NCBI GenBank assembly: GCA_016794345.1 | Contig: JAEUKE010000269.1 | Span: forward strand, 1-64,000 | Source of the DNA: Myxococcales bacterium | GTDB taxonomy: Bacteria; Myxococcota_A; Polyangia; Polyangiales; Polyangiaceae | Reading direction: 5' to 3' | DNA: 64,000 bases | Part shown: piece by piece, positions 8,376-16,277 of the stretch | Position numbering within the stretch: position 1 is the stretch's first letter | Layout of the letters: each line of letters starts with the position of its first letter | Program-made: the position numbers and the translations under genes | The notes under the pieces: model-generated | Database searches by the model: none | Told to the model about the DNA's origin: nothing | Seen by the model: only the letters and a program-made list of their open reading frames with translations

Positions 8376-9452
8376 ATGGAGGAAGACGCCGCCAGCGTCT
8401 TGATGGCGCTTTCGGCCGCCGTGCTCGTCATCGACCGCGACGGCCTCGTCTTGTTCGCGAACGCGCGGGCGTGCGAGATCCTCGGACAATCGCGCGGGGC
8501 GCTCTGCGGGGCGATGGTCGAGGAGCTGCTCGTGCCGCTCGAGGTCATCCGCAACGCCGCCGAGACCGGCGGCGAGGAGCGGCTCCGCGCCCGGACGATC
8601 CGCTCCGACGGGAGCGAGCTCGTCCTCGGCTTCCGCGCGACGCCGATCGAGAGCGGCAAGGACCTCCGCTGGGCCATTTGTTTCCAGGACATCGGCGCGA
8701 TCGAACGTGTCGGCGAGGAGCGCGACAGGCTGATGCAGATCGTCGGCATCAACGAGGTCTTGCCCGCCGTCCTCCATGAGCTCAAGAACCCCCTCGCCGC
8801 GATCGACAACGCCGTCGAGCTGCAGATCGAGGAGATGGCCGACAGCCCGGAGCGCGTCGAGCTCCACGCCATACTCGGTGAGATTCGTCGAATGAAGCTC
8901 ACGCTCGAGGGGCTCGGCTCGCTCGAGCGCGACATCCACGTCACGCGGAGCGCCGCCGTCGACCTCGCGCTCCGCGAGGTCGTCCGCATCCTCGACAGGC
9001 AAGCGGCGCCGCGCTCGGTGCGGCTCGTGGCGGACATCCCCGATATGCCGCTCCTGCCATTTGCGCCGTCGGTCGTGCGCGCGATCGCCTTCAACCTCAT
9101 CACCAACGCGCTGCACGCGTGCATGAGCGGCGACCGGATCGACGTCGTGGCACGACTCGTGAAGAGCGAAGGCGACGAGCGGGACTTCGAGCTCGAGGTC
9201 CGGGACGACGGCTGCGGCATGACGCCGGAAGTGCGCGAGCGCTGCACGGAGCCGTTCTTCACCACGAAGCCGAAGGGCACCGGTATCGGCCTCGCGCTCG
9301 TCTCGAGGATCGTCAGGCAGGCCGGCGGTGGCCTCGCCATCGCGTCGGTGCCCGGCGCGGGCACCTCCGTTCGCATTCGAATCCCGGTTCGCCGACCTCG
9401 ACTCTCTCGCCCTCCGCCGTGTCGGTCGGGCACGCACGATGCACAGCGGTGA
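8376..9452 (+). CDS. PAS-domain sensor histidine kinase
   Basis: 358-aa soluble histidine kinase. Residues 5-110 are a PAS domain (AAVLVIDRDGLVLFANARACEILG). The dimerisation/phosphoacceptor helix carries VLHELKNPL, with His134 as the probable phosphorylated residue. The ATPase domain shows N box NLITNALHAC, G1 box DDGCGMT, F box EPFFTTK and G2 box GTGIGLAL. There is no transmembrane segment, so it senses an internal cue or a partner; the nearby protoglobin and di-iron protein are candidates by inference. Start: the ATG at 8376 directly precedes the PAS domain. An in-frame ATG at 8283 would add 31 Arg-rich, unstructured residues and has no clear ribosome site either. The receiver protein encoded at 9864 is a likely partner. 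Confidence 0.87.
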   Translation: MEEDAASVLMALSAAVLVIDRDGLVLFANARACEILGQSRGALCGAMVEELLVPLEVIRNAAETGGEERLRARTIRSDGSELVLGFRATPIESGKDLRWAICFQDIGAIERVGEERDRLMQIVGINEVLPAVLHELKNPLAAIDNAVELQIEEMADSPERVELHAILGEIRRMKLTLEGLGSLERDIHVTRSAAVDLALREVVRILDRQAAPRSVRLVADIPDMPLLPFAPSVVRAIAFNLITNALHACMSGDRIDVVARLVKSEGDERDFELEVRDDGCGMTPEVRERCTEPFFTTKPKGTGIGLALVSRIVRQAGGGLAIASVPGAGTSVRIRIPVRRPRLSRPPPCRSGTHDAQR

Positions 9453-9481
9453 CTCTTTCCGAATCTGACAAGGAGAACTCA

Positions 9482-9847
9482 ATGGCCCGCACGGATCAGC
9501 TCAATCGCATCCTCCGCTCCCTCCAGTCCAGCACCCCGGACATCGAAGCGAGCGCGCTCATCTCGGACGACGGCCTCATGATCGCGAGCGCGCTGCCGCA
9601 GCACCTCGACGAGGTGCGCGTCGCCGGCATGAGCTCGACCCTCCTTTCCCTCGGCACTCGCGCCTCCACCGAGCTCGAGCGCGGCAGCCTGCAGCAGGTC
9701 CTCATTCGCGGCTCGAAGGGCTACGCGGTCATGGTGAAGGCCTCGGAAGGGACCATGCTCCTCGTCCTCACCACGGAGAACGCGAAGCTCGGCCTCATCT
9801 TCTTGGACACGAGTCGCGCCGTGAAGGAGATCGCCGCGATCCTCTGA
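9482..9847 (+). CDS. Roadblock/LC7 domain protein (MglB-like)
   Basis: 121-aa single-domain protein with the clearest roadblock/LC7 signature of the cluster. After an N-terminal helix (LNRILRSLQSS) comes a strand with EASALISDDGLMIASALP, a central helix and the strand pair LQQVLIRGSKGYAVMVKA / TMLLVLTT, then a C-terminal helix. Roadblock homodimers commonly act as GTPase-activating platforms for MglA-type GTPases. AAGGAG lies 6-7 nt before the ATG at 9482, a stronger ribosome site than most in the window. It is 29 bp after the histidine kinase and 16 bp before the receiver protein, in an obvious operon. No cognate GTPase is encoded in the window. Confidence 0.88.
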   Translation: MARTDQLNRILRSLQSSTPDIEASALISDDGLMIASALPQHLDEVRVAGMSSTLLSLGTRASTELERGSLQQVLIRGSKGYAVMVKASEGTMLLVLTTENAKLGLIFLDTSRAVKEIAAIL

Positions 9848-9863
9848 GGAGGAGTAGGTCGTC

Positions 9864-10856
9864 ATGAGGATCCTGGTGATCGAGGACGAGACGATGCTGC
9901 GCTCGACGATCGCGCGAGGTCTTTCGAAGATCAACGGCGCGGTCGTGAGCGACGCGGGCGACCTCGAGAGCGCGCTCGCGCTCCTCGACGGCACGCCGCC
10001 CGATGTCATCGTCAGCGACATCGACCTTCCGGGTCGGTCGGGCCTCGAGCTCCTCGGTGAGCTCGGGAGGCGCGCCCTGCGCATCCCGGTGATCTTCGTG
10101 TCGGGTTACCTCCAGGCGTACCGGTCCCAGATCCCGCCCCACGCAAACGTGGAGGTCATGGAGAAGCCGGTCAGCCTCGACGAGCTCCGGACCGCCGTCC
10201 TCAGACGGTCGCCGCGAGCGAGTCGCCCCACCATCGAGGTGGCCCCGTTTTCGGTGGCCGACTACCTCCAGCTCGCCGGGATTGGACGCCACTCCGTCGT
10301 GCTGGAGGTCGAACGGGACGGTCGTGTCATCGGGGAAGTCGTCGTGTGGGCAGGGGAGACCTGGTCCGCCGTCGACGAGCTGGGCAAGGGCGAGGCCGCG
10401 CTACGCAGGCTCGCCTTCGCAGCGATGACCCAGGTCCGCTGTCGCACCTTGCTCGAGCACCCGGAGGGGAGGAACCTGCCGGGGCATTGGGAGATGATGC
10501 TCCTCGAGGCTGCGCGGCAGAACGACGAGGAGCAGGCCGCGACCCGCGAGGCGTCGTCGGACGTCGACTCCGCTTGGGACAGCCCCCCGCCCCAGGCGGC
10601 GCACCGCGCGCCGACGCCACCCCCGCCGCCGAGCCCGCCGCCACCTCAGCCCCGACGTTCGGCGCTCGAGCTCGCCTTCGAAGACGCGTGGGAGGAAGGC
10701 CTCGAGGCCCTGCTCTCCAAGGACTACCCATCCGCGCTCCGGGCCTTCCTCGCGGCCCGCGAGCTCAAGCCCGAGGACCTGAAGGTCCACGCAAACCTCA
10801 AGCGCCTCGCCGAGCTCGGCTATGGCGCCGACTCGCCAAGCTCCTCACCCCAATAG
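9864..10856 (+). CDS. Response regulator with DUF4388 (PATAN) and TPR-like tail
   Basis: 330-aa three-part protein. Residues 1-115 form a receiver: acidic pocket EDE (7-9), phosphoacceptor Asp52 in SDIDLPG, Ser80 in FVSGY and Lys101 in MEKPVS. Residues ~127-230 match DUF4388/PATAN (VADYLQLAGIGRHSVVLEV, then GEVVVWAGETWSAV). A Pro-rich linker (PTPPPPPSPPPPQP) then leads to a C-terminal TPR-like hairpin (ALLSKDYPSALRAFLAARELKPED). No DNA-binding domain is present, so output is probably a protein-protein contact. PATAN receivers are known from cyanobacterial phototaxis and myxobacterial polarity modules. The histidine kinase two genes upstream is the obvious candidate donor. Confidence 0.87.
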   Translation: MRILVIEDETMLRSTIARGLSKINGAVVSDAGDLESALALLDGTPPDVIVSDIDLPGRSGLELLGELGRRALRIPVIFVSGYLQAYRSQIPPHANVEVMEKPVSLDELRTAVLRRSPRASRPTIEVAPFSVADYLQLAGIGRHSVVLEVERDGRVIGEVVVWAGETWSAVDELGKGEAALRRLAFAAMTQVRCRTLLEHPEGRNLPGHWEMMLLEAARQNDEEQAATREASSDVDSAWDSPPPQAAHRAPTPPPPPSPPPPQPRRSALELAFEDAWEEGLEALLSKDYPSALRAFLAARELKPEDLKVHANLKRLAELGYGADSPSSSPQ

Positions 10857-10863
10857 GCACAAT

Positions 10864-11679
10864 ATGGCGCGCAGAATCGTCCTCACAAGTCAGAAAGGCG
10901 GAGTCGGAAAGACCACCGTCGCGTTGAACCTCGCGCTCGCGTTCGCGGAGCGAGGCAAAAGGACGCTCCTCGTCGATCTCGACCCTCAGGGAGGCATCGG
11001 GCACGCCCTCGCGCGTGGAGATACGGAGCTCGTGGGCCTGACCGATCTCCTCATGGGCCAGATCACGGCGGAGGAGGCCGTCTTGCCGACACGCGTCGCC
11101 AACTTGACCCTCCTCCCTCGCGGGCGCCTCGATCCCGCCGAGGTCAGCGAATACGAGCTCGCCCTCGCCTCGGGTCCGGTCCTGCGCCGCGCTCTCGATC
11201 CAATCGACGCCCGATTCGATCTCACCCTCATCGATACGCCCAGCGGGGTGGGGATCGTCACCCGGGCCGCGCTGGGGCTGGCCGACTATGCGCTCATCCC
11301 CTTCCAAGCGGAGGCGCTGGCGCTCCGGTCACTTTCGCAGGTCCTCCGCGCGATCGATCGCGTCCGCGCCGGCGAGAACCCCCGACTCGAGATGTTGGGC
11401 ATCGTCCCTACCATGGTGGACAGAAACGACGACAGCTCGCTCGCTGTCATGAACGACGTCTGGAGCGGGCTCTGGGGCGTGACCGACACGAGCATCCCCC
11501 GAGCCGCCATCTTCGCTCGGGCCAGCCTCGCCGGCCTGCCCGTTGGGTTCCTCGCCGGCCGTCCACCTCCGGAGGCCCGCCGCTTCGACCTACTCGCCGC
11601 CGAGCTCGAAGGAGCGATGGACGAGATTTCACCTCGAAAGGAAGAGCATCATGACCGACCCGCGCGCGCCCTCCTCTGA
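10864..11679 (+). CDS. ParA/MinD-like ATPase
   Basis: 271-aa deviant Walker A ATPase of the ParA/Soj/MinD superfamily. The P-loop KGGVGKTT is at 11-18, with the signature lysine at its start. LLVDLDPQGG (35-44) is the switch I region and LTLIDTPSGVG the Walker B / switch II. Such ATPases form ATP-dependent dimers on DNA or membranes and position plasmids, chemosensory arrays or other complexes. There is no ParB gene and no membrane-binding amphipathic tail is obvious. A chromosome-partition role is unlikely; positioning of the neighbouring signalling proteins is an inference. It starts 8 bp after the receiver gene, and its end overlaps the next gene by 29 bp. Confidence 0.88.
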   Translation: MARRIVLTSQKGGVGKTTVALNLALAFAERGKRTLLVDLDPQGGIGHALARGDTELVGLTDLLMGQITAEEAVLPTRVANLTLLPRGRLDPAEVSEYELALASGPVLRRALDPIDARFDLTLIDTPSGVGIVTRAALGLADYALIPFQAEALALRSLSQVLRAIDRVRAGENPRLEMLGIVPTMVDRNDDSSLAVMNDVWSGLWGVTDTSIPRAAIFARASLAGLPVGFLAGRPPPEARRFDLLAAELEGAMDEISPRKEEHHDRPARALL

Positions 11680-12193
11680 TCTCGAGCACGCCCGTGCGCT
11701 CTCTCGGCGCCTTCGCGGGCCTCAGGGCACCACGACCCAGCGCGCCGAGCCGAGCCCTCGATACATCCATTTCGACGCGAGGAGGGCCGCACCGGACGCG
11801 TGGCTGTCGCCGCTCTCTCGAGCCGCGGCCCCGTTCGGAGCCGAGGTGTGGAACGAGCTGCTCGACGGCTGCCTCGCCTCCGCCGACGCGACGGCGGCGT
11901 TCCTGATGGATGGGCACGGCCTCGTCGTGGCGACGCGCGGCGCCCTCAAGCAGAACGACGCGGAGGCCATCGGGGGACGCCTGATGGCCGCGCTCGACCA
12001 GATCGAGCAGATCGAGCGCGCGGGAACGGCCTGCACGGTCGCGATCGAGTTCGAGGGGGCCTGGCTCACCGGCGTGAGGTTCGGACAGCCGGGCGGCAGA
12101 GCAATGACGGTGGCCGTCTTCGCTCGTTCGCCCCTGGCCCGCGAGGCCCGTGACGTCATCGAGAACCTCGTCGCGACTGCGACCCAGGAGTAA
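11651..12193 (+). CDS. Roadblock-like protein with disordered N-terminus
   Basis: 180-aa protein. Residues 1-65 are Arg/Pro/Ala-rich and probably flexible. From about residue 70 (VWNELLDGCLASADATAAFLMDGHGLVVATRG) the pattern is helix, strand, strand as in roadblock/LC7 domains. A helix (GRLMAALDQIEQIERAG), strands ACTVAIEFEGAWLTGVRFG and AMTVAVFA, and a last helix follow. This is the third roadblock-like protein of the cluster. Start: ATG at 11651 is preceded by GGAAAGGAAGAG, overlapping the end of the ParA-like gene. The next gene starts 5 bp after its stop, giving strict operon spacing. Function as an adaptor for the ParA-like ATPase or the oxygen-binding proteins is inference. Confidence 0.7.
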   Translation: MTDPRAPSSDLEHARALSRRLRGPQGTTTQRAEPSPRYIHFDARRAAPDAWLSPLSRAAAPFGAEVWNELLDGCLASADATAAFLMDGHGLVVATRGALKQNDAEAIGGRLMAALDQIEQIERAGTACTVAIEFEGAWLTGVRFGQPGGRAMTVAVFARSPLAREARDVIENLVATATQE

Positions 12194-12198
12194 TCGCC

Positions 12199-12954
12199 AT
12201 GCAATCGACGATTCTGTACGACGGAAGTGGTCACAAGAATGTTCTTTTGCCGAGCTTCGACGAGGGGATCGCCGTCCAAGCGAATCAACACCTCGTCCTG
12301 CACGGCGGCGGGGGCATGATCCTCGACCCGGGGGGGCACAAGGTCTATAGCCGTGTGCTCGCCGAGACGCGGGTCCGCCTCGGGGAGGCGAACCTCGACT
12401 ACATCTTCCTGTCGCACCAGGACCCGGACATCGTCGCCGCGGTCAACGGCTGGCTGCTGGCGACCGACGCGGTCGCCTACGCGTCGAAGCTCTGGATGCG
12501 CTTCATCCCGCACTTCGGCCTCGACAAGCTGGTGATGGATCGGCTTCGCCCGATCCCGGACGAGGGCATGAAGCTCGACCTCCGCGGGACCTCGCTCCTG
12601 ATCCTGCCGGCGCACTTCCTCCATTCGTGCGGCAACTTCCACGTCTACGATCCGGTGTCGAAGATCCTCTATTCGGGCGACCTCGGCGCTTCGCTCGGAG
12701 CCCCCTACCAGGAGGTCCCGGACTTCGACGGCCACCTCGAGTACATGGCCGGCTTCCACGAGCGATACATGGGGTCCAACGCCGCGATGCGAGCCTGGGC
12801 TCAAATGGTCCGTCAGCTCGACATCGAGACGATCGCTCCCCAGCACGGCGCCTATTTCCGCGGCAAGCCGTTGGTGAATCGGTTCATCGACTGGTGCGAG
12901 GGGCTGCGCTGCGGCATCGACCTGCTCGCCGACAAGTTCGTGATTCCCGCGTGA
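12199..12954 (+). CDS. ODP-type oxygen-binding di-iron protein (metallo-beta-lactamase fold)
   Basis: 251-aa protein of the flavodiiron/MBL-fold group, without a flavodoxin domain. The usual HxHxDH metal motif is replaced by SHQDPD (72-77), as in ODP (oxygen-binding di-iron protein) members. Other likely ligands are His142 in FLHSCGN, Asp161 in YSGDLG and His216 in APQHG. ODP proteins bind O2 at a di-iron site and act as sensors linked to chemotaxis; this one lacks a fused output domain. It could alternatively be an O2 or NO reductase fragment, but no redox partner domain is present. It lies between a roadblock-like gene (5 bp) and a protoglobin gene (24 bp), placing two different O2-binding folds in one operon. 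Confidence 0.85.
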   Translation: MQSTILYDGSGHKNVLLPSFDEGIAVQANQHLVLHGGGGMILDPGGHKVYSRVLAETRVRLGEANLDYIFLSHQDPDIVAAVNGWLLATDAVAYASKLWMRFIPHFGLDKLVMDRLRPIPDEGMKLDLRGTSLLILPAHFLHSCGNFHVYDPVSKILYSGDLGASLGAPYQEVPDFDGHLEYMAGFHERYMGSNAAMRAWAQMVRQLDIETIAPQHGAYFRGKPLVNRFIDWCEGLRCGIDLLADKFVIPA

Positions 12955-12978
12955 GCCAGGACCGAGACAGGAGGCGAC

Positions 12979-13536
12979 ATGGTCGACACGGACAAGGCAT
13001 TCCAGACATTCGAGACGGTCAAGACGCTGCTCGAGTTCGGCCCGAACGATGAGGTCGAGCTCGGAAAAATGACCGACCTGATCGAGCGACACGGCCCGAA
13101 GATCACCGACGAGTTCTACAGCTCGCTCGCGAAGTTCCCCGACACCGCGAAGCAGGTCGAGGGTCGGGTGGACGCGCTCAAGGCCACGCACAGAGCCTGG
13201 ATGCGCGGCCTCGTGGGCGGAGACTACGGCCGCGGCTACTTCGACTCGCGCTGGCGTATCGGCCTCGCCCACGTCCGCATCGGCCTCGACCCGTTCTGGG
13301 TCGAATCGGTCATGAGCATCATCCGCAGCCACATGGCCGTGGCCATCGCGACCGAGTCGGCGGACGCGGCCGAGGCAGGCCGCCGGCAGGCGGCCTTCAC
13401 GAAGATCTGCGACCTCGACCTCCTCGTGATCAACCTCTCCTACGGCGAGGACCGCCTCGACCGGCTGACCGAGTTCACCGGGATGAAGCGCAACCTGATC
13501 GAGAACATCATCCGGATCCCGCGCAAGACGAGCTGA
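12979..13536 (+). CDS. Protoglobin / globin sensor domain protein
   Basis: 185-aa stand-alone sensor globin. The segment WRIGLAHVRIGLDPFW (residues 92-107) is characteristic of globin-coupled sensors and protoglobins, and His98 within it is the likely proximal heme ligand. Upstream helices (ITDEFYSSLAKFPDTA and VDALKATHRAWMRGLVGGDY) fit the protoglobin fold. No methyl-accepting, GGDEF or kinase domain is fused, so the signal must pass to partner proteins. GACAGGAGG lies just upstream of the ATG at 12979. Together with the preceding di-iron protein it gives the operon two gas-binding modules. Its C-terminal Arg/Lys-rich tail (RIPRKTS) is short. Confidence 0.9.
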   Translation: MVDTDKAFQTFETVKTLLEFGPNDEVELGKMTDLIERHGPKITDEFYSSLAKFPDTAKQVEGRVDALKATHRAWMRGLVGGDYGRGYFDSRWRIGLAHVRIGLDPFWVESVMSIIRSHMAVAIATESADAAEAGRRQAAFTKICDLDLLVINLSYGEDRLDRLTEFTGMKRNLIENIIRIPRKTS

Positions 13537-13564
13537 GCCGCGCGCGACGTGGTAGGCGTGTCGG

Positions 13565-14086
13565 ATGGACGCGCCCGCCTTCGACGACAATGGCTGGCGG
13601 ATCGGAGCGGTCGATCCGCTGGCGTCGGGGTGTGCGTTCACCCTGCTGAGCGCGGAGGCGCGGGGCGCGTTCGATCGGTCCAAGCTCGCTGCGCGCGCCG
13701 CGGCGCACGGGCTCGAGGTCGAGCTCCGCCCCGAGAAGCGCTACCCGGCCGGTACGACCCCCATCGCCGACGCGGCCGACGTCTCCGTGGCGCCTCGAGG
13801 TGCCGCCGCCAGGCAGAGCGTGCTCGTCGTGACGTTCCCCGCCGAGCGGGCGCGCTGGTTGATCGACGAGGCCCTGGAGGTCGCCGCGCGGAGGGGTGGA
13901 GCAGGAATGGACGCGCTCGTCCGCCGCGCCCGCCGTATCTGGCAGGTCCGCGTCACGGACGACGCGAAGAGCGCGCTCGGCGTCGCCGCCGTCCTCTCGG
14001 CCGCCCACCTCGCCGCGATCCTCCCACCCGACGCGGGGCCGGTCTTCGGACCGAAGACCGCCTTCGAGCGCCTGCTGGCGCTGTAG
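13565..14086 (+). CDS. Hypothetical protein at end of the roadblock/globin run
   Basis: 173-aa protein not assigned to any family. It is an alpha/beta protein with an Arg/Ala-rich middle (RARWLIDEALEVAARRGG, VRRARRIWQVRVTDDAKS). It has no signal peptide, TM segment or catalytic motif. The gene starts 28 bp after the protoglobin and ends 9 bp before the thioredoxin-like lipoprotein, so it is probably co-transcribed with both. Whether it belongs to the sensory system or to the following envelope genes cannot be decided from the sequence. Confidence 0.62.
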   Translation: MDAPAFDDNGWRIGAVDPLASGCAFTLLSAEARGAFDRSKLAARAAAHGLEVELRPEKRYPAGTTPIADAADVSVAPRGAAARQSVLVVTFPAERARWLIDEALEVAARRGGAGMDALVRRARRIWQVRVTDDAKSALGVAAVLSAAHLAAILPPDAGPVFGPKTAFERLLAL

Positions 14087-14095
14087 ACTGCTCCC

Positions 14096-14578
14096 GTGCG
14101 CTCGCTCCTGCCCCTCGTGATCGGCGCCTTCTTCGGCTGCGGCGGAGGGAACGTCGACCCCGGCTTCTACGGCGCACCGATCGCGAGCGACGAGGTCGCT
14201 TCGTCGACGCAGGGCGGCGCCCCCGCCCGCTTCGCGCGCCCGAAGCTCGTGTTGATTCGGGCCGATTGGTGCGGCGTCTGCCACGAGGTCGAGCCGGGCA
14301 TCTTGCTGGGGTACGCCGGGCTCGAGGCGAAGGTGGACCTCGTGGTCCTCGACGTGACCGACGCGCGCGCCATGCGCCGCGCCGCCGAGACCGCTCGGTC
14401 GGAGGGCGTGGCCGGCTTCTTCGATCGCTTCGCCGGCCGCACCCCGACCGTCGGCGTCTTCACGAGGCCCGAGGAGCCGAGGCTCGTTCGTGGCCCGGTG
14501 AGCGACCCGAGACACATCCGTCGCGAGCTCGAAGCGGCGCTCGATCGGATGCGCGACGAACGCGCGCTCGAGCAGTGA
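14096..14578 (+). CDS. Thioredoxin-like lipoprotein
   Basis: 160-aa protein starting at a GTG (14096). It has a short lipoprotein signal ending AFFGC (lipidated Cys15), so it should be anchored in a membrane facing the periplasm. The thioredoxin-fold motif is ADWCGVC (residues 57-62, CxxC at 59-62), preceded by the strand PKLVLIR and followed by a helix, with a cis-Pro region in RTPTVGVF. CGVC is a plausible redox centre for disulfide exchange on envelope proteins. The domain is close to the length of single-domain TlpA/DsbD-C-like proteins, minus some strands. Starting only 9 bp after the previous gene, it may be co-expressed. It is convergent with the barrel gene at 14589. Confidence 0.8.
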   Translation: MRSLLPLVIGAFFGCGGGNVDPGFYGAPIASDEVASSTQGGAPARFARPKLVLIRADWCGVCHEVEPGILLGYAGLEAKVDLVVLDVTDARAMRRAAETARSEGVAGFFDRFAGRTPTVGVFTRPEEPRLVRGPVSDPRHIRRELEAALDRMRDERALEQ

Positions 14579-14588
14579 ACGTCGTCGG

Positions 14589-16106
14589 TCAGAAACCCGT
14601 CGTGCCACCGATCAGGATGCGTGCGGCGTTCGGCGCGGCACCTTGCTCGAAGGTCTCGGTCCCCACGCCGAAGAGGAGATTGAAGGAGTGGTCGCGGTGG
14701 TTCGTCGAGCGGATCCCGCCGAGGAACGAGAACCGCAGGAGCTCGGAGCGAAAATCCTCGAAATGGTATTCGTCCCAGACGTTGCCGACGGCCGTCTGGA
14801 GCACGCCGTCGAGGAACGCCCAGACCGGCCATCGATACTCGAGCGTCGCCGCCGTCGCGCTCTTTCCGACGAGGCGCCCCGGACGGAAGCCCTTCATCAG
14901 CTCGAGGTCCGGCACGTCCTCACGCCGGCCGGCGCCGAGCAGCTCCGTGAAGGGTAGCTCGTAGTCGTCGTCGTCCATCGGCTGGATCATCCGCGCGGTG
15001 AGCGAGAGCGACAGGACACGCTGGGTCCCCGTCAGATCCACGAAGCCCGCGATCGAGGCGCCCAGGTTGAACCATCCCTGACGATCCGGATCGTCGACCT
15101 CCGAGACCTGCTCCGCCGAGAGATCGGCGGCGAAGCCGCTGCCGGGCGCCGGCCTCTTCTGGCGCGAGTCGATCACGAAACGAAGCCCGCTCTTCACCGT
15201 GACGTACGGCCGACCGTACCCCGGCGGCGGCACTTGCCCCGCGAGCGCTCGGTTGCGGATGGTCGGCGGATCGCAGGACCGGCGAATCGCGCGCGGGCCG
15301 GGCTCTTCCGGGTCGATCACGGTGATCGGGTCGGCGCACTCCCCTGGCCCCGTCACGGTGTCGCGCGCCGTGACCCAGCCCTCGAAGAAGGAGCCACGCC
15401 ACGGCTCGACGTGGATGCGCCCGCCGCCGCCCCAGGTGCGAATCCCGTAGCCGGTCTCGTCTTCGTCGAGCGTTCGTGGCCCGCTCCCCCAGAAGAGGAG
15501 GTCGCCGCGAGCGAGAAAGTCCGCTTCGAGCTGGATGTACGATCGCGCGCGCTCCGCCGCGGTGGGCAACACGAGCGGGATGCGGTCGGCGGCCCCGAGC
15601 TTCCAGTACCGGACGCCGCCGAAGCCGAAGCTCGCGCGGAAGTCGTTCCCTTTGGCGAGGAGGTCGTTCCAGAAGAACACGAGGCCCACGCTCGGTCGAA
15701 AGCCGAACTCGACGAACGCGGTGGGGATGACGCCGACGGTGCTGGGCGCGAAGAGGATCGATTTGACGACGCTGCCCACCTCCGGATCGGTCTCGAGGGT
15801 GGTGGCGAGGAACCGCAGCGGGGCGACCACGACGTACTCCGTGACGGCGTAGACAGGGAAGAGGAGCACACGTGGGATCCAGAGCGCGTCCTCTGCGACC
15901 GTGGTCTCGTCCTCTCGACCGTCGTAGTCCTGCGCCGCGCGCTTCTCGCCGGGTGGAGGTGTCTCGCTCGCTGGCGGGAGCACGCTCGGATGGGGAGGCG
16001 GAGCAGGACCGCCGCGCGCCGCCGGCTCGGCCTCGGCGCGCGAAGCGAGCACGAGCGAGACGATCAGCGCCGCGCACCGGAGTGGAAGGAGCGAACCGCA
16101 GAACAA
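14589..16106 (-). CDS. Outer-membrane beta-barrel protein (Omp85/surface antigen-like)
   Basis: 505-aa exported protein. Residues 1-26 are a signal peptide (LIVSLVLASRAEA). A Pro-rich linker follows (GGPAPPPHPSVLPPASETPPPGEK), without clear POTRA repeats. From residue ~75 to the end many alternating amphipathic strands occur, for example SFGFGGVRYW, YIQLEADFLARG, PYVTVKSGLRFVID, LSLSLTARM, and the final HSFNLLFGVGTE. The C-terminus ends in Phe (GGTTGF), as in many barrel proteins recognised by BamA. The pattern fits the bacterial surface antigen (D15) group, probably a TamA/BamA-like barrel lacking POTRA domains. Substrate or function is not predictable. It stands alone, convergent with the thioredoxin-like gene. 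Confidence 0.75.
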   Translation of the reverse strand: MFCGSLLPLRCAALIVSLVLASRAEAEPAARGGPAPPPHPSVLPPASETPPPGEKRAAQDYDGREDETTVAEDALWIPRVLLFPVYAVTEYVVVAPLRFLATTLETDPEVGSVVKSILFAPSTVGVIPTAFVEFGFRPSVGLVFFWNDLLAKGNDFRASFGFGGVRYWKLGAADRIPLVLPTAAERARSYIQLEADFLARGDLLFWGSGPRTLDEDETGYGIRTWGGGGRIHVEPWRGSFFEGWVTARDTVTGPGECADPITVIDPEEPGPRAIRRSCDPPTIRNRALAGQVPPPGYGRPYVTVKSGLRFVIDSRQKRPAPGSGFAADLSAEQVSEVDDPDRQGWFNLGASIAGFVDLTGTQRVLSLSLTARMIQPMDDDDYELPFTELLGAGRREDVPDLELMKGFRPGRLVGKSATAATLEYRWPVWAFLDGVLQTAVGNVWDEYHFEDFRSELLRFSFLGGIRSTNHRDHSFNLLFGVGTETFEQGAAPNAARILIGGTTGF

Positions 16107-16277
16107 ACGCGGCCGATGGTACAGCCGCAGGGGATGTGGGTGAGCGAGCGCGGGGTTGTCCGACCTGGATCACGTCGGATCCATCGATCGGGGAGAGCCG
16201 GCCGGATTCCTCGACGAATCCGGCTGTTCGCCGATAACGAGGGTTGGCCCGCTGCGTGCAGCACCCCTGAACGGCTC

